Shown one piece after another: positions 25,642 through 35,962 of a stretch of 40,908 nucleotides of DNA (positions are counted from its first letter, which is position 1; each line of letters starts with the position of its first letter). The notes below the pieces were generated by a model, which saw nothing but the letters and a program-made list of their open reading frames with translations, did no database searches and had not been told where the DNA came from. Source of the DNA: Rhodanobacter sp. (GTDB taxonomy: Bacteria; Pseudomonadota; Gammaproteobacteria; Xanthomonadales; Rhodanobacteraceae); the NCBI GenBank assembly GCA_027450005.1, contig DAIDKO010000134.1, forward strand, positions 1 through 40,908, in the 5' to 3' direction. Both the position numbers and the translations under genes were made by a program.

Positions 25642-26907
25642 CTATCGCGTCCGACTAGCCGGATGTCGCACTTGACCGTCGCCGCGCACCACAAAGCGCT
25701 CGATGGTGAGCGACTCGGCGCCCATCGGGCCGTAGGCGTGCAGGCGCGTGGTGGAGATCCCGATCTCGGCGCCAAGGCCAAGTTCGCCGCCGTCGCTGAA
25801 GCGCGAGGAGGCGTTGACCATCACCACCGCCGAGCGGATCGCCTGCACGAATCGCCGCGCGGCGGCCTCGTCCCGGGTGGCGATGACTTCGGTGTGGTCG
25901 GAACCGTGGCGGCGGATGTGGGCGATCGCGTCGTCGAGCTGATCCACCACGCGTATGGCGAGGATCAGGTCGAGGAACTCGGCCGCGTAGTCGTCGTCGC
26001 TGGCCGGCTTCGCACCGGTCACCCGCGCACAGGTATGCGCGTCGCCGCGCAGCTCCACGCCGCGCTCGCGCAAGGCCTGCGCCGCACGCGGCAGGAACTC
26101 GTCAGCCACCTCGCGATGCACCAGCAACGTCTCCAGCGCGTTGCACACGCCGGGGCGCGAAGTCTTGCCATCGATCAGCAGGTCCAGCGCCAGCTCGAGG
26201 TCGGCCGCACGATCCACGTAGAGGTGGCACACGCCCTTGTAGTGCTTGATCACCGGTACCCGCGCATGCTCGGCAACGAAGCGGATCAGCCCCTCGCCAC
26301 CGCGCGGGATCGCAAGGTCCACCAGATCGCTGAGCTGCAGCAGCTCGATCATGGTCTCGCGGCGCAGGTCCTCCACCAGGGTGACCGCGGCGGTCGGCAA
26401 GCCATGCAAGCGCAAGGCATCGTGCAGTGCTGCGGCGATCGCCGTGTTGGAATGGATGGCCTCGGAGCCGCCACGCAGTACCACTGCGTTGCCAGCCTTC
26501 AGGCAGAGCGCGGCGGCATCAGCGGTGACGTTGGGTCGTGCCTCGTAGATCATTGCCACCACGCCCAGCGGAATGCGCACGCGTTCGACCTCCAGGCCGT
26601 TGGGCCGCTTCTCGCGCCGCGTCACTTGGCCGACCGGATCAGGCAATGCGGCCACTTCGCGCAAGGCGTTGGCGATGCCTGCCACGCGTGCCTCATCCAA
26701 CTGCAGGCGGTCCAGCATCGCGCCCTGCACGCCCTTGGCGACAGCCTGCGCCATATCCTGCGCGTTCGCGGCAAGTACGTCTGCGCAGCGCACTTCCAAC
26801 GCGTAGCCCATGTCGCGGAGCAGGGCTGCCTTGGCGCCACTGTCGAGCGCCGCGATCGCCACCACCGCGTCGCGGCAGGCCGTGACCGAACTGCGAATTC
26901 CGCTCAT
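25642..26907 (-). CDS. proA: Glutamate-5-semialdehyde dehydrogenase (gamma-glutamyl phosphate reductase)
   Basis: A 421-residue NADPH-dependent reductase of the aldehyde dehydrogenase superfamily, the second enzyme of proline synthesis. The active-site cysteine sits in [11 protein letters not shown], and [16 protein letters not shown] and [12 protein letters not shown] are the standard ProA blocks. ATG 26907 overlaps the proB stop by ATGA. It is the last gene of the long arg-pro operon, so the full transcript would run more than 11 kb from the leader ahead of argF'. Confidence 0.96.
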   Translation of the reverse strand: MSGIRSSVTACRDAVVAIAALDSGAKAALLRDMGYALEVRCADVLAANAQDMAQAVAKGVQGAMLDRLQLDEARVAGIANALREVAALPDPVGQVTRREKRPNGLEVERVRIPLGVVAMIYEARPNVTADAAALCLKAGNAVVLRGGSEAIHSNTAIAAALHDALRLHGLPTAAVTLVEDLRRETMIELLQLSDLVDLAIPRGGEGLIRFVAEHARVPVIKHYKGVCHLYVDRAADLELALDLLIDGKTSRPGVCNALETLLVHREVADEFLPRAAQALRERGVELRGDAHTCARVTGAKPASDDDYAAEFLDLILAIRVVDQLDDAIAHIRRHGSDHTEVIATRDEAAARRFVQAIRSAVVMVNASSRFSDGGELGLGAEIGISTTRLHAYGPMGAESLTIERFVVRGDGQVRHPASRTR

Positions 26908-28055
26908 GCCGCGATGCCTCCGGGAGTTTCGATGGCGACGAGGTCGTCGCGGTGCACCACTTCACTGCCGTAGCTGTAGCCCAGAATGGCCTCGATGTCG
27001 CGGCTGTGCCGGCCGGCGAGCCGGCGCACTTCCCCGACGGCGTATTGGCAGAGGCCGCGCGCCACGACCTTGCCGTCGGTATCGGTGATTTCCACCAGGT
27101 CGCCACGCTGGAATTCGCCCTGCACGCCAGCGATGCCGCCCGGCAACAGCGAAGCGCGACCGCCGGCCAGCGCGTGCGCCGCGCCAGCATCCACGCGGAC
27201 GCGTCCCGACGCGGCCGGTGCGTGACGCAGCCAGTACTTGCGCGCCTGCATGCGCGTCGCGGCTGCGTCGACCAGGGTGCCGCGCAGTCGGTCGTGGCGC
27301 AGCGCCTCCACCGCAGCGGCGTCGCGGCCGCTGAAGAGCGCGGTGGGTATACCCGCCGCAGCGGCTTTGCCGGCGGCTTCCAGCTTGGTGCGCATGCCGC
27401 CGGTGCCGACCGCGCTGCCGCTGCCGCCTGCCATTGCCAGCACCTCGGGCGTAAGCGCCTCAACACGATCGATCGGGATCGCCTGCGGATCGTGGCGTGG
27501 ATCGGCACTGTACAGCGCGTCGATGTCCGAAGCGATCAGCAACAGGTCCGCATCGACCAGCGCCGCAACGATAGCCGCAAGGTTGTCGTTGTCGCCCAGC
27601 TTCAGCTCATCCACCGCCACGGTGTCGTTCTCATTCACCACCGGTAGTACATCGAGCGCCAGCAGACCGCGCAGCGTGGCGCGCGCGTTAAGGTAGCGCC
27701 GGCGATTGCGCAGGTCGTCGTGGGTGAGCAGTACCTGCGCCACCGGCCGCGCGGACAACGATTGCCACAACGCGATCATCGGCGCTTGGCCCAGTGCGGC
27801 CAGCGCCTGCCGCGCTGCTAGGTCGCCAGCGGCCGGCGCATGCTCGCGTAGCAAGGCACGCCCCGCCGCCACCGCGCCGGAGGAAACCAGCACCACTTGC
27901 CGTCCCTCGGCATGGGTGGCGCCGATGAAGCCGGCAAGCGCCGAAGCGTGGCGGTCGGTCAATCCGCCGCCATCCGCCGCCAACAGGTTGCTGCCGACCT
28001 TGAGCACGGCGCGCCGCCAGTTCGGCAGAGGCTGCTCCCGCAACGGCTTGCTCAT
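26904..28055 (-). CDS. proB: Glutamate 5-kinase with C-terminal PUA domain
   Basis: A 383-residue protein that phosphorylates glutamate in proline synthesis. The amino acid kinase domain starts [10 protein letters not shown] and has [17 protein letters not shown] and L-G-D-N-D-N-L. The C-terminal PUA domain (about 280-365) includes [14 protein letters not shown]. This is the usual bacterial arrangement, in which proline inhibits the enzyme. The start codon overlaps the stop of the upstream cupin gene and the stop overlaps proA, so translation is coupled on both sides. Confidence 0.96.
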   Translation of the reverse strand: MSKPLREQPLPNWRRAVLKVGSNLLAADGGGLTDRHASALAGFIGATHAEGRQVVLVSSGAVAAGRALLREHAPAAGDLAARQALAALGQAPMIALWQSLSARPVAQVLLTHDDLRNRRRYLNARATLRGLLALDVLPVVNENDTVAVDELKLGDNDNLAAIVAALVDADLLLIASDIDALYSADPRHDPQAIPIDRVEALTPEVLAMAGGSGSAVGTGGMRTKLEAAGKAAAAGIPTALFSGRDAAAVEALRHDRLRGTLVDAAATRMQARKYWLRHAPAASGRVRVDAGAAHALAGGRASLLPGGIAGVQGEFQRGDLVEITDTDGKVVARGLCQYAVGEVRRLAGRHSRDIEAILGYSYGSEVVHRDDLVAIETPGGIAA

Positions 28056-28412
28056 GATTCTGCCTCGTATGGCCCATCGATGTGATTACCGTGGATCTTC
28101 GGCGCTGGCACCACCAGGAAGCGCATGTTGCCCCGGCCTTCGTTGCTCATCCGGTGCGCAGCCCCGGGCGGTACGTGCAACCCCACGCCGCGGTCTAGGC
28201 CATGCCTCGCGCCCTCCAGTTCCATTGCGGCTTCGTAATCGAGCACATAGAAAAACTGCCGCGCAAGGGCAGGCCGATGGCGTTGCTCGACGGCACCGGG
28301 TGGCATGCGCTCCTCGATCACGATGGGATCGTCGCCGGCAAGCAAATGCCAGCGGTCGCAACCCTGCCCCCCAGCGATAGTGCCTGGCATTGTCCGTACT
28401 GACCACCGCCAT
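28052..28412 (-). pseudogene. Cupin-domain protein, frameshifted in a run of six G
   Basis: A small cupin gene between argH and proB. It starts at ATG 28412 with GGAG upstream and reads N-A-R-H-Y-R-W-G, then loses the frame at a run of six G on the minus strand (28372-28367). Dropping one G gives W-G-Q-G-C-D-R-W-H-L-L-A-G-D-D-P and the rest of an ordinary cupin: R-M-P-P-G-A-V-E-Q-R-H, R-Q-F-F-Y-V-L-D, G-L-H-V-P-P-G-A-A-H-R-M-S-N and a C-terminus whose TGA overlaps the proB start. The total of 361 bases (3n+1) agrees with a single inserted base. The product would be about 119 residues. Either a real mutation, a slippage site, or a homopolymer sequencing error. Confidence 0.8.
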
Positions 28413-28424
28413 GACCTACTCCGT

Positions 28425-29720
28425 TTAGACATCCAGACGTCCAAGTCTAGCGCGCAATTCATCCAGGCGAAGATCGCCACCGGAACCAGGCGATACTCGC
28501 TGGTCCAGGCTCTGCTCCGGCGTCCGGCCGGCGCCAGTCGAGGCTGCGGCCTCGGCGGCGGCACGATAGGCGTCGCGGAACGGCACTCCGGCCGCGGCCT
28601 GCTCGATCGCCACGTCGGTGGCGTACATCGCCGGCTCGATGGCGGCACGCATCGCCGGCTCATTCCACCGCAACCTTGCCAGCAGGTCCGGCACCAGTTC
28701 GAGCGCCATCAGCCCGTGGCGCACGCCGCGGAAGAGCGCCCCCTTGGAGAACTGCAGGTCGCGCTGGTAGCCGGAAGGCAGCGACAGCAGCTGCTCGACC
28801 TCGGTGCGCGCGGCGGCCACACTGGCGTAGCTGGCACGCAGCAGCTCCACCACGTCCGGGTTGCGCTTGTTCGGCATGATCGAGCTGCCGGTGGTGTACT
28901 CGGCCGGCAGCTTCACGAAGTCGAATTCGGCGGTAGTAAACAGCGAAAGGTCCCAGGCCATGCGGCGCACGTCCAGCATCGCCGCACCGATCGCTTCCAG
29001 CACCGCCATCTCGTACTTGCCGCGCGAGAGCTGAGCATAGATTGGCGACACCTGCATGCGCGCGAAACCGAGTGCCGCGGTGGTGTGCTCGCGATCGAGC
29101 TTGAGGTTCACGCCGTAACCGGCGGCGGTACCCAGCGGGTTGGCGTCGATCAACTCGCGCGTGCTGCGGGCGCGGAAGGCGTTATCGATGAAGCCTTCGG
29201 CGAAACCGGCGAACCACATCGCGGTCGACGACACTACCGCGCGCTGCAGGTGGGTGTAGCCCGGCAACGGCACAGCTGGCTGCGCGGCACGCTCGAGGCA
29301 GACCCGCGCGATGGCGCGGCAATGCGAATCAAGCGCTTTGAGTTTCTCCTTCAACCACAGCCGCGTGGCAACCAGAACCTGGTCGTTGCGGCTGCGCCCC
29401 GTGTGGACGCGGCGCCCGGCGTCACCCAGGCGCTCGGTCAGACGCGCCTCGATGGCCGAGTGGCCGTCCTCGTAGCGCTCGTCCAGCACGAAAGTGCCGC
29501 TCCTGAAGTCCTCGCCCAGCGCATCGAGTTCGCGCTTCAGCGCAGCCGCCTCGTCAGCGCTCACCAAGGCGATGTTAGCCAGGCCTTCCACGTGCGCCTT
29601 GCTGGCCGCGATGTCGTGCAGGAAGAACTCGCGGTCGAGAATCACGTCGTCGCCGGCGAGGAAGCGCATGATGCTGGCGTCGATCTGGATGCCGGTCTTT
29701 TGCCACAGCGGCTGCGTCAT
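28425..29720 (-). CDS. argH: Argininosuccinate lyase
   Basis: A 431-residue fumarase/aspartase-superfamily enzyme that splits argininosuccinate to arginine and fumarate, the last step of arginine synthesis. T-G-R-S-R-N-D-Q lies at 107-114 and the mobile catalytic-serine loop [12 protein letters not shown] is intact. It is shorter than E. coli ArgH because the C-terminal domain is compact. The frame is open further upstream, but M-T-Q-P-L-W-Q-K at ATG 29720 is the natural start. The 85-base gap to argC is the widest in the operon after the leader; no hairpin with a U-tract is seen in it. Confidence 0.96.
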   Translation of the reverse strand: MTQPLWQKTGIQIDASIMRFLAGDDVILDREFFLHDIAASKAHVEGLANIALVSADEAAALKRELDALGEDFRSGTFVLDERYEDGHSAIEARLTERLGDAGRRVHTGRSRNDQVLVATRLWLKEKLKALDSHCRAIARVCLERAAQPAVPLPGYTHLQRAVVSSTAMWFAGFAEGFIDNAFRARSTRELIDANPLGTAAGYGVNLKLDREHTTAALGFARMQVSPIYAQLSRGKYEMAVLEAIGAAMLDVRRMAWDLSLFTTAEFDFVKLPAEYTTGSSIMPNKRNPDVVELLRASYASVAAARTEVEQLLSLPSGYQRDLQFSKGALFRGVRHGLMALELVPDLLARLRWNEPAMRAAIEPAMYATDVAIEQAAAGVPFRDAYRAAAEAAASTGAGRTPEQSLDQRVSPGSGGDLRLDELRARLGRLDV

Positions 29721-29805
29721 CGTGAATGATCCTTGGCAAGCGCAATCTGTGCGCGATGGCTTTGATGGAGTCTGGTGGTGGATCTTTTGCACACCGGGTG
29801 CGTTC

Positions 29806-30759
29806 CTACACCGGTATCCCAGCGTATTCGTCCAGGCCGAGTGCTCGATTGACGTTCTGCAATGCCTGAGTGGCGGCACCCTTGAGCAGGTTGTCAAGCG
29901 TCGCCACCACTACCAGGCGCTTGCGGTCCGCCGAGAGCGCGAAGCCGCCGACCTCGACATGGTGTCGGCGGGCGATACGGCTGACCCACGGCGCATCGTC
30001 CAGCACCGACACCAGCTTCTCGCCGTCGTAGGCCTGGTGGAAACGTTCCAACACGTCCTCGCGCTTGACCGGACGGGCCAGGTACAAATTGGTGGTGACG
30101 GTAAGGCCACGGAAATGCGGCGCCACGTGCGGCATGAATTCCACCGGCAGGCCAAGTTGGAAGCTGACTTCCTTTTCGTGCGTGTGTCCGGTGAGCGAAT
30201 ACGGCATGAGGTTGTCGCGCAGCTTGTCCGGGTCGTTCTTGTCCGACGGCGTGGTGCCCGCGCCGGAATAGCCCGACACGCCGAAGCACACCGGCGGCGC
30301 GGCCAGCAGGTCCTTCAGCGGCGCGATGGACAGCTGCATCGCCGTGGCGTAGCAGCCCGGATTGCTGATGCGCTTCTCGCCGCGCCACTGGTGGCGCGTG
30401 AGTTCGGGCAATCCGTAGTACCAGGCCTTGTCGAAGCGGTAGTCGGCCGATAGGTCGACGATGAGCGTATCCGGAATGGTCGCATCGATGGCTTCCACAT
30501 ACGGTGCCGCCTTGCCATTCGGCAGTGCGAGGATCACCACGTCGGCACGCTTGGCCGCGACGGCGGCCGGCTCGAGGTTCTCGAAGCGCAGCTCGCCCGC
30601 GTAGGCGTCGTTGTGCGCGCCAACGCGTTGGCCGTCCAGTTCGCGCGAGGAGACGAAACCCAGCTCCAGCGCCGGATGCGCCGCGATCAGGCGGCTCAGC
30701 TCCGCGCCGGTGTGGCCGCGCGCACCGACGATGCCGACGATTTTCTTCCGTTGCGTCAT
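29806..30759 (-). CDS. argC: N-acetyl-gamma-glutamyl-phosphate reductase
   Basis: A 317-residue NADPH-dependent reductase, third step of the acetylated arginine pathway. The nucleotide-binding [10 protein letters not shown] lies near the N-terminus and the catalytic cysteine is C136 in [12 protein letters not shown] 30759 lies seven bases after the argB stop; a TTG at 30774 that would overlap argB is possible but less likely. It receives its substrate from the upstream fused kinase. Confidence 0.95.
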   Translation of the reverse strand: MTQRKKIVGIVGARGHTGAELSRLIAAHPALELGFVSSRELDGQRVGAHNDAYAGELRFENLEPAAVAAKRADVVILALPNGKAAPYVEAIDATIPDTLIVDLSADYRFDKAWYYGLPELTRHQWRGEKRISNPGCYATAMQLSIAPLKDLLAAPPVCFGVSGYSGAGTTPSDKNDPDKLRDNLMPYSLTGHTHEKEVSFQLGLPVEFMPHVAPHFRGLTVTTNLYLARPVKREDVLERFHQAYDGEKLVSVLDDAPWVSRIARRHHVEVGGFALSADRKRLVVVATLDNLLKGAATQALQNVNRALGLDEYAGIPV

Positions 30760-30766
30760 GGCGATC

Positions 30767-32086
30767 TTATCCAATCAATGTCGGCTGCCGTTGCGCGCAA
30801 TGCGCGACGCAACGGGCAATGGTGTCGAAACTGCCGCCCAGGCCGTACCAGAACACCTTCCACATGGTCTGCTTGAGGCAACCATCAGATTCGGCGTAAT
30901 AGAACGGGTTCACCGCGTTGCCGTGGCGCGAACGCCAGAACAGTCGCGGGTTCTCCTCGCGCATCACCTGCCACACGGCACGGCCCAGACCTTCGCCCTG
31001 CGCGTCGTCGAGCACGGCGAACTTGTCGAGATAGGGAAGCCCATCCTCCAGGGTGAGGATCATCGCTGCGCGGTAGTTTTCGCTCACGTAGATGCGGTAT
31101 GGCATGGTGCGCTCGAAATAATCCGGTACCAGCGTGCGGCCGAAGCTGGATTCGATCAGTCCGCGCATGCGCTCCCGGTGGATGCCGTCCCAGGAATCGA
31201 ACCGGAGCACGCGCTCGCCGCGCCGCACCAGCGTGCCCGAGCCCTTGTGCGTGAACAGTTCCTTGGCCAGCTCGGCGGGGCGCGTGATCGACACCGACGA
31301 GGTAAGCGGCAAGCCGTTGAGCAGGTCGGCGATCTGCTCGATCTTCAGGCGCATGCCGCCGTTGAGCCACGGCTGCGCCATCAGGTGCTCGTACTCGGTA
31401 CTAAGGTTGATCGAGTCGATCAGCCGGCCCTCGCCGTCGAGCAGGCCGCCGGTCCCGGTGAGGAACACGATCTTGTAAGGCTGCAGCATGCGCACCAGTT
31501 CGTTGGCGGCCACGTCGGCGTTGATATTGAGGATCTGCCCCTCGTCGGTCTCGCCCAGGCTGGCGATCACCGGGATCGAGTTAGCGCGCAGGCTGGCTTC
31601 GATCGGTGCAAGGTTGATGCTCTCCACCTTCCCCACCATGCCGAGCGCCTCGCGGTCGACGTAGCCGGCCGTAAATACGCCGGAAGGCACCGCAGTGGCA
31701 CGGGTGTCCATCGCCTGAAGCGCCTCGACCAGCTTGAGGTTTTGCTGCATGAACACCTTGCGAACGATGCCGAGCGCCTTTGGCGAGGTGATGCGCAGCC
31801 CGTTCACGGTCTGCTTCACGATGCCGGCGACGGACAGTTCTTCGTCCAGCTGCGGGCCGGCGCCGTGCAGCACGATGGGGGTGAGACCGACCTGCTGCAG
31901 GAAAGTCAGCGAGGAAGCGAGATCCTGCAGTTCGTCCCGCAGCACGGCGCCACCGACCTTCACCACGGCGAAGCGCTTGGCGTCCAGCTCGGAGAAGCGC
32001 CTGAGGTACTGCTGGATTTCCTTCGCGCTGCCCATCGCCGACAGCAGGCGGACGATGGTCTTGCGGGTGTGCTTATGGGCTTCCAC
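30767..32086 (-). CDS. argB: Bifunctional N-acetylglutamate kinase / N-acetylglutamate synthase
   Basis: A 439-residue fusion. Residues 35-285 form an amino acid kinase domain (V-V-K-V-G-G-A-V-L at 41-49, [19 protein letters not shown]). Residues 290-439 form a GNAT-type synthase domain like that of animal NAGS, with [29 protein letters not shown] and F-W-R-S-R. One protein therefore makes N-acetylglutamate and phosphorylates it. This NAGS-K form is known from Xanthomonas and relatives, and explains why no separate argA or argJ is seen here. In the studied relatives arginine inhibits it. It starts six bases after the argE' stop. Confidence 0.95.
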   Translation of the reverse strand: MEAHKHTRKTIVRLLSAMGSAKEIQQYLRRFSELDAKRFAVVKVGGAVLRDELQDLASSLTFLQQVGLTPIVLHGAGPQLDEELSVAGIVKQTVNGLRITSPKALGIVRKVFMQQNLKLVEALQAMDTRATAVPSGVFTAGYVDREALGMVGKVESINLAPIEASLRANSIPVIASLGETDEGQILNINADVAANELVRMLQPYKIVFLTGTGGLLDGEGRLIDSINLSTEYEHLMAQPWLNGGMRLKIEQIADLLNGLPLTSSVSITRPAELAKELFTHKGSGTLVRRGERVLRFDSWDGIHRERMRGLIESSFGRTLVPDYFERTMPYRIYVSENYRAAMILTLEDGLPYLDKFAVLDDAQGEGLGRAVWQVMREENPRLFWRSRHGNAVNPFYYAESDGCLKQTMWKVFWYGLGGSFDTIARCVAHCAQRQPTLIG

Positions 32087-32092
32087 GGTGGA

Positions 32093-33187
32093 TCAGCTCT
32101 TGTCGATGATGTGGTGGATGGTTTCGGCGTAGTGCTGCAACTGATCCAGCGCCACCCATTCGTCGGCGGTATGCGCCTGGGCGATATCGCCGGGGCCGTA
32201 GACAAAGGCGGTGTAACCGGCGGCGGAAAACAATGAGGCTTCGGTCCAGAAATCCACCGCATTGCCCACCGGAATCTCCAGCTCGTCGGCGAGGTCGCGT
32301 GCCGCCAGCCGGCGCGACTCAGCGGTGGCCGTGTCGCCAGCCGGCAGCGAGGGGCCACGGAAGGTTTCCTCGAAATGCGCAGGCGCCGGTTCGACCAGCG
32401 TGCGGAAGCGCTCGAGCAGCCCGTCGGGATGCATCGTGGGCAACGGCCGCATGCCGAAGCGCACTTCGGCGCTGGGTGCAATCATGTTGGCCTTGATGCC
32501 GCCCTCGATGCGGCCGATGTTGAAGCGCAGCCCGGTCAGCCCGCCGAAGCGCTCGTGCGCCTGCGCCGCCACGAAATCCAGCGCCGCATCACCCCAGCGC
32601 ACCGCCTGGTGCAGCGCGCTGTCGCCGGGCCTCTGCTCGCCCGAGGCGTGCCCGGCGTGCCCAGCGAAACGCATGAGTACCGATTGGATTCCGCGGTGCG
32701 CCAGCACCGCTTCATCCCGGGTCGGCTCCGCGACGATCACCTCGTCGTAGGCAGGCTTGCCCTTCAGGAAACCGGCGATACAACGCGGATCGTTCGCCTC
32801 TTCGTCCGTGGTGAACAGCAGCGCCATGTCGCCGCCACTGGCGTTCGCCACCGCCAGCAGTGCCGCCGCCGCCCCCTTGATATCGCAAGCGCCCAGGCCG
32901 ATGGCGCGGCCTGCCGTGACGCGCAGCTCGTGCGGGCTGGCCGTCCACGCCGGCGAGTCCGGCACGGTGTCCAGGTGCACGTTGAACAGCAGCTTCGGCT
33001 GGCCGCGCACCGCATGCAGGCTCACTGCGCCGGCGCCATGGTCGGTCACCGTGATGGCGAAGCCTGGCAACTGCGCGCGGACGTAGTCGAAGATGCCGCC
33101 CGTGGTGATCGCGCGCGGCGGATTGCGGGTGTCGAACGACACCAGCGCCTTGAGGTGTTCAAGCGTGGACAGGAGTAGCGGATTCAT
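32093..33187 (-). CDS. argE': Acetylornithine/N-acetylcitrulline deacetylase (ArgE-type M20 peptidase)
   Basis: A 364-residue M20 metallopeptidase-fold deacetylase. The metal ligands H71 and D73 (V-H-L-D-T-V), D102 (G-A-C-D-I-K-G) and the catalytic E129-E130 (T-T-D-E-E-A-N-D) are in place, with a lid domain around 165-275. In Xanthomonas the enzyme at this position removes the acetyl group from N-acetylcitrulline, the product of the ArgF' carbamoyltransferase; the presence of such an ArgF' here implies the same substrate. The ATG at 33187 overlaps the stop of the upstream acetyltransferase; the open frame beyond it lies antiparallel to nothing conserved. Confidence 0.92.
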   Translation of the reverse strand: MNPLLLSTLEHLKALVSFDTRNPPRAITTGGIFDYVRAQLPGFAITVTDHGAGAVSLHAVRGQPKLLFNVHLDTVPDSPAWTASPHELRVTAGRAIGLGACDIKGAAAALLAVANASGGDMALLFTTDEEANDPRCIAGFLKGKPAYDEVIVAEPTRDEAVLAHRGIQSVLMRFAGHAGHASGEQRPGDSALHQAVRWGDAALDFVAAQAHERFGGLTGLRFNIGRIEGGIKANMIAPSAEVRFGMRPLPTMHPDGLLERFRTLVEPAPAHFEETFRGPSLPAGDTATAESRRLAARDLADELEIPVGNAVDFWTEASLFSAAGYTAFVYGPGDIAQAHTADEWVALDQLQHYAETIHHIIDKS

Positions 33188-33624
33188 GGCTTGCCTGGCG
33201 CCCTCGTGTAGATCTCCGGATCGAGCTTTTCCATCAGCATCTCCGGCCGAGCAGGCGCAGCGAAACCGAAGGCTGAGTAGAGCCCGTGCGCGTCGCGGGT
33301 CGCCAGGTTGAACCTGCGCAGACCCCGCAACTGCGGATGCGTCATCACCGCTGCTATCAGCGTCTTGGAATGGCCTTGCCCGCGCTGCTCCGGCACCACG
33401 AATACGTCCGCCAGATAACCGAAGGTGGCGCAGTCGGTGATGACGCGCGCGAACGCAACCTGGCGGTCGTCGATGTAGCCGCCAAAACACAGCGAGCCGT
33501 CGATCGCCCGCTCTACCGTCGCGCGCGGGATGCCGCGACTCCAGTAAGCCTCGGTGGCAAGGAAGCGGTGGATCAGCCCGATATCGAGCCGCTCCTTGTC
33601 AGTGCTGACCTGCAGGGCAGCCAT
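33184..33624 (-). CDS. GNAT-family N-acetyltransferase within the arginine operon
   Basis: A 146-residue GNAT protein with acetyl-CoA motif A V-F-V-V-P-E-Q-R-G-Q-G-H-S-K-T near residues 76-90 and R-D-A-H-G-L-Y-S-A-F-G-F at the C-terminal end. The N-terminal L-I-H-R-F-L-A-T-E-A-Y-W-S-R-G-I-P is typical of a widespread YfjK/PA4866-unlike GNAT subgroup of unknown substrate. It starts four bases after argG and its stop overlaps argE' (ATGA). Position alone suggests a role linked to acetylated intermediates; the classical NAGS function is already covered by the argB fusion. Confidence 0.87.
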   Translation of the reverse strand: MAALQVSTDKERLDIGLIHRFLATEAYWSRGIPRATVERAIDGSLCFGGYIDDRQVAFARVITDCATFGYLADVFVVPEQRGQGHSKTLIAAVMTHPQLRGLRRFNLATRDAHGLYSAFGFAAPARPEMLMEKLDPEIYTRAPGKP

Positions 33625-33628
33625 GCGA

Positions 33629-34834
33629 TCAGCCCTTGCCCACCGTGCGATTGACCTCAGCCCACAGCGTGCTGCTCATGCCGAATAGCTTGATGAAGCC
33701 CTCGGCCTCCGCCACGCCCCAGTCGGCCGACTGTGCGTAGGTCGCGCCCTTGGCATTGAGGATGTGCTTCGACTCGACCGCCACGGCGTTGACCACGCCA
33801 CCGTTCGTCTCCAGCGTGACTTCGCCGTTGACGGTGGCCTGGCTGGATGCGAGGAAGGCTTCCAAGTCGGTCTTCAGCGGATCGTGGAAGAAGCCCTCGT
33901 ACACCAGTTCCACCCACTTGCGTGCCACCTCGGGCTTGAAGCGGTTTTGCTGTTTGGTCAGCACCGCTTCTTCAAGCGCGCGATGCGCGGTCAGCAGCGC
34001 GACCAGGCCCGGCGCCTCGAAGACGATGCGACCCTTGAGGCCGATGGTGGTGTCGCCGGTATAGAGGCCACGGCCCACGCCGTAGGGTGAAAACAACGCG
34101 TTGAGCTTGGCCAGGATCGCGTGGCCAGCCAGATTCTCGCCGTCCAGCGACACAGCCTCACCGTTCTCGAAGCCGATCTTCACGCGCAGCGGCACAGACG
34201 GCCATTCGACGCGCGGCTTGCACCAGCCGCGCGCGCCCTCGCCCGGGGCTTCCCACTTGTCGATCTCGCCGCCAGACATGGTGACGCCGAGCAAGTTCTC
34301 GTTGATGGTGTAGGCCTGCTGCTTGGCGCGCACGCCGAAACCGCGATCCTCCAGGAACTGCTGCTCGTAGGCGCGCGTCTGCGTGTGCTCCTTCTGGATC
34401 TCGCGGATCGGCGCCACGATCTCATAGTCGCCGAGTGACTTGACCGCGAGGTCGAAGCGCACCTGATCGTTGCCCATTCCGGTGCAGCCATGCGCGATGG
34501 CGCGCGTGCCAAGCTCAGCGGCGCGCTTCAGCGCGGCTTCCACGATCAGGTAGCGGTCGGACACCAGCAGGGGGTACTGACCCTGGTAGCCCTCGCCCGC
34601 CCACACGAAGGGCTTCACGAAGCCCGCCCAGATGGAAGGACCGCCGTCCACCGTGACGTGGCTGGCCACGCCCAGCTCCTCCGCGCGGTGCTCGATGAAG
34701 GCACGCTCCTCGGCATCCACACCACCGGTGTCGGCGAAGACGGTGTGTACAGCCCAGCCGCGCTCCTTGAGATAGGGCACGCAGAAACTGGTGTCGAGAC
34801 CGCCGGAGAAGGCGAGGACGATGGCTTTGCTCAT
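33629..34834 (-). CDS. argG: Argininosuccinate synthase
   Basis: A 401-residue ligase joining citrulline and aspartate at the cost of ATP. The nucleotide loop A-F-S-G-G-L-D-T-S is at 8-16, with [13 protein letters not shown] and the substrate-binding [11 protein letters not shown] block. It starts 27 bases after the OsmC-like gene and is followed four bases later by the GNAT gene. Arrangement and sequence agree with the argG of the Xanthomonas-type arginine cluster. Confidence 0.96.
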   Translation of the reverse strand: MSKAIVLAFSGGLDTSFCVPYLKERGWAVHTVFADTGGVDAEERAFIEHRAEELGVASHVTVDGGPSIWAGFVKPFVWAGEGYQGQYPLLVSDRYLIVEAALKRAAELGTRAIAHGCTGMGNDQVRFDLAVKSLGDYEIVAPIREIQKEHTQTRAYEQQFLEDRGFGVRAKQQAYTINENLLGVTMSGGEIDKWEAPGEGARGWCKPRVEWPSVPLRVKIGFENGEAVSLDGENLAGHAILAKLNALFSPYGVGRGLYTGDTTIGLKGRIVFEAPGLVALLTAHRALEEAVLTKQQNRFKPEVARKWVELVYEGFFHDPLKTDLEAFLASSQATVNGEVTLETNGGVVNAVAVESKHILNAKGATYAQSADWGVAEAEGFIKLFGMSSTLWAEVNRTVGKG

Positions 34835-34861
34835 GGCTTGCGAATCCTGGTAGGAAAGAGG

Positions 34862-35335
34862 TCAGTTGGAGGAGACGACGATGCGCGGTTCGCAGCGCAC
34901 AGGGAAGTTCACGGAGTTGGCGATGAAGCAGGCGTGGTGCGCGTCCTCGTGCGCGGCCAGCGCCTTGTCGGGATCGCTATCAGCCCGGATGGTGACCCGC
35001 GGGCGCAGCACGATCTCGGTGAAACGGCCGCCGTTGCCTTCGGTGACCATCGTGCCCTCGGCGCTGTCGTCGTAGGCGACCACCACCACACCGGCCACGG
35101 TGGCCATGTGCAGGTAGGACAGCATGTGACAGGTGGAGAGTGCGGCCACCAGCATGTCCTCCGGGTTGTACCGGGTGGCGTCGCCGCGGAAGGCGGGATC
35201 CGACGAACCGGCCAGCTCCGGTTTGCCGGGCACGCGAATCACGTGGTTGCGGCTGTAGTTACGGTAGCCGTCGGTGCCGCTACCGCGGTTGCCGGTCCAG
35301 ACCACGTCGACGCGATAACGGTGCCGATGGTTCAT
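34862..35335 (-). CDS. OsmC-family protein
   Basis: A 157-residue OsmC/Ohr-fold protein. The family's two redox cysteines are present in A-L-S-T-C-H-M-L-S-Y and A-H-H-A-C-F-I-A-N-S-V, as are the N-terminal Y-S-R-N-H and the G-G-R-F-T-E-I-V-L-R-P central strand. Members are thiol-dependent peroxidases for organic hydroperoxides; this one is of the OsmC-like, not the Ohr, branch. It begins by ATGA overlap with the PaiB-like gene and lies within the arginine operon, a place where it has no obvious metabolic link. Confidence 0.9.
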   Translation of the reverse strand: MNHRHRYRVDVVWTGNRGSGTDGYRNYSRNHVIRVPGKPELAGSSDPAFRGDATRYNPEDMLVAALSTCHMLSYLHMATVAGVVVVAYDDSAEGTMVTEGNGGRFTEIVLRPRVTIRADSDPDKALAAHEDAHHACFIANSVNFPVRCEPRIVVSSN

Positions 35336-35955
35336 GGATCCGATTCCTCGTGCAGCGCCATCAGCGCGGCCAGTTCCGCGTCGCTGTGACCGCCGCGGTG
35401 ACGCAGCCCCGCGATCACCCCAAGGCGATTGCGCTCCGGATGGTTCTGGCTCAGCTTGAACTTGCCTTCGATGCGCTCGATGCCGATCTCGATGCCCACG
35501 ATGGCGTGCAGCATCTTCTCGATGTGGTCTTCCGGTGCGTCACTGACATGCCAAGGCTGCGGCTCGGCTGCCTCGTGATGGTCGGTGAGGCGATCCAGCA
35601 GGGTGCGCACCCAGGCAGCATCCTCAATCACCTTCAGCCGCCCGTGCACATGAGCCACCGCGTAATTCCAGGTGGGCACCTCGCGGTGCGTTTCCGGCTT
35701 GGTCGGGTACCAGTTCGGGCTGACGTAGCCGTCCGGGCCGCGGAAGATCGCCAGCACCTCGGCGCCATCCAGCCGCGCAAGCTCGTTGCCGCGCGCTACG
35801 TGGCCGTGTAATGCATCGCCTACCCGCTCCAACGGCAGGTGGTTGGCGACCAGGCCAGCCGGCGTGCGCGCCACCACCGCGGCGAATGGACAGTCGCGGA
35901 TCAGCCCATGCAGGACATCGGTTCGCGTTTCGGCGAAATGCTTCGGCAGGTACAT
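35332..35955 (-). CDS. PaiB-family FMN-binding protein (negative regulator type)
   Basis: A 207-residue PaiB-like protein with a split-barrel flavin-binding fold: M-Y-L-P-K-H-F at the start, A-N-H-L-P-L near residue 37, Y-V-S-P-N-W-Y-P-T-K and V-P-T-W-N-Y-A-V-A-H-V-H-G in the middle and K-F-K-L-S-Q-N-H-P-E-R-N-R near the end. Bacillus PaiB was described as a repressor of sporulation and protease genes together with the acetyltransferase PaiA; biochemical function elsewhere is unclear. It starts seven bases after argF' and overlaps the OsmC-like gene. Confidence 0.9.
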   Translation of the reverse strand: MYLPKHFAETRTDVLHGLIRDCPFAAVVARTPAGLVANHLPLERVGDALHGHVARGNELARLDGAEVLAIFRGPDGYVSPNWYPTKPETHREVPTWNYAVAHVHGRLKVIEDAAWVRTLLDRLTDHHEAAEPQPWHVSDAPEDHIEKMLHAIVGIEIGIERIEGKFKLSQNHPERNRLGVIAGLRHRGGHSDAELAALMALHEESDP

Positions 35956-35962
35956 GCGCGGC

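Noticed and set aside
25618-26973. A 451-codon plus-strand frame
   Set aside because: Antisense to proA; starts inside the kynureninase end and has no recognisable domain.
28305-29729. A 474-codon plus-strand frame
   Set aside because: Antisense to argH, which has all catalytic motifs.
30611-32236. A 541-codon plus-strand frame
   Set aside because: Antisense to argC and argB; repetitive His/Asp/Gln composition, no motifs.
33184-33624. GNAT gene considered as the N-acetylglutamate synthase of the pathway
   Set aside because: The argB product already has a fused synthase domain; the GNAT lacks the segments typical of NAGS.
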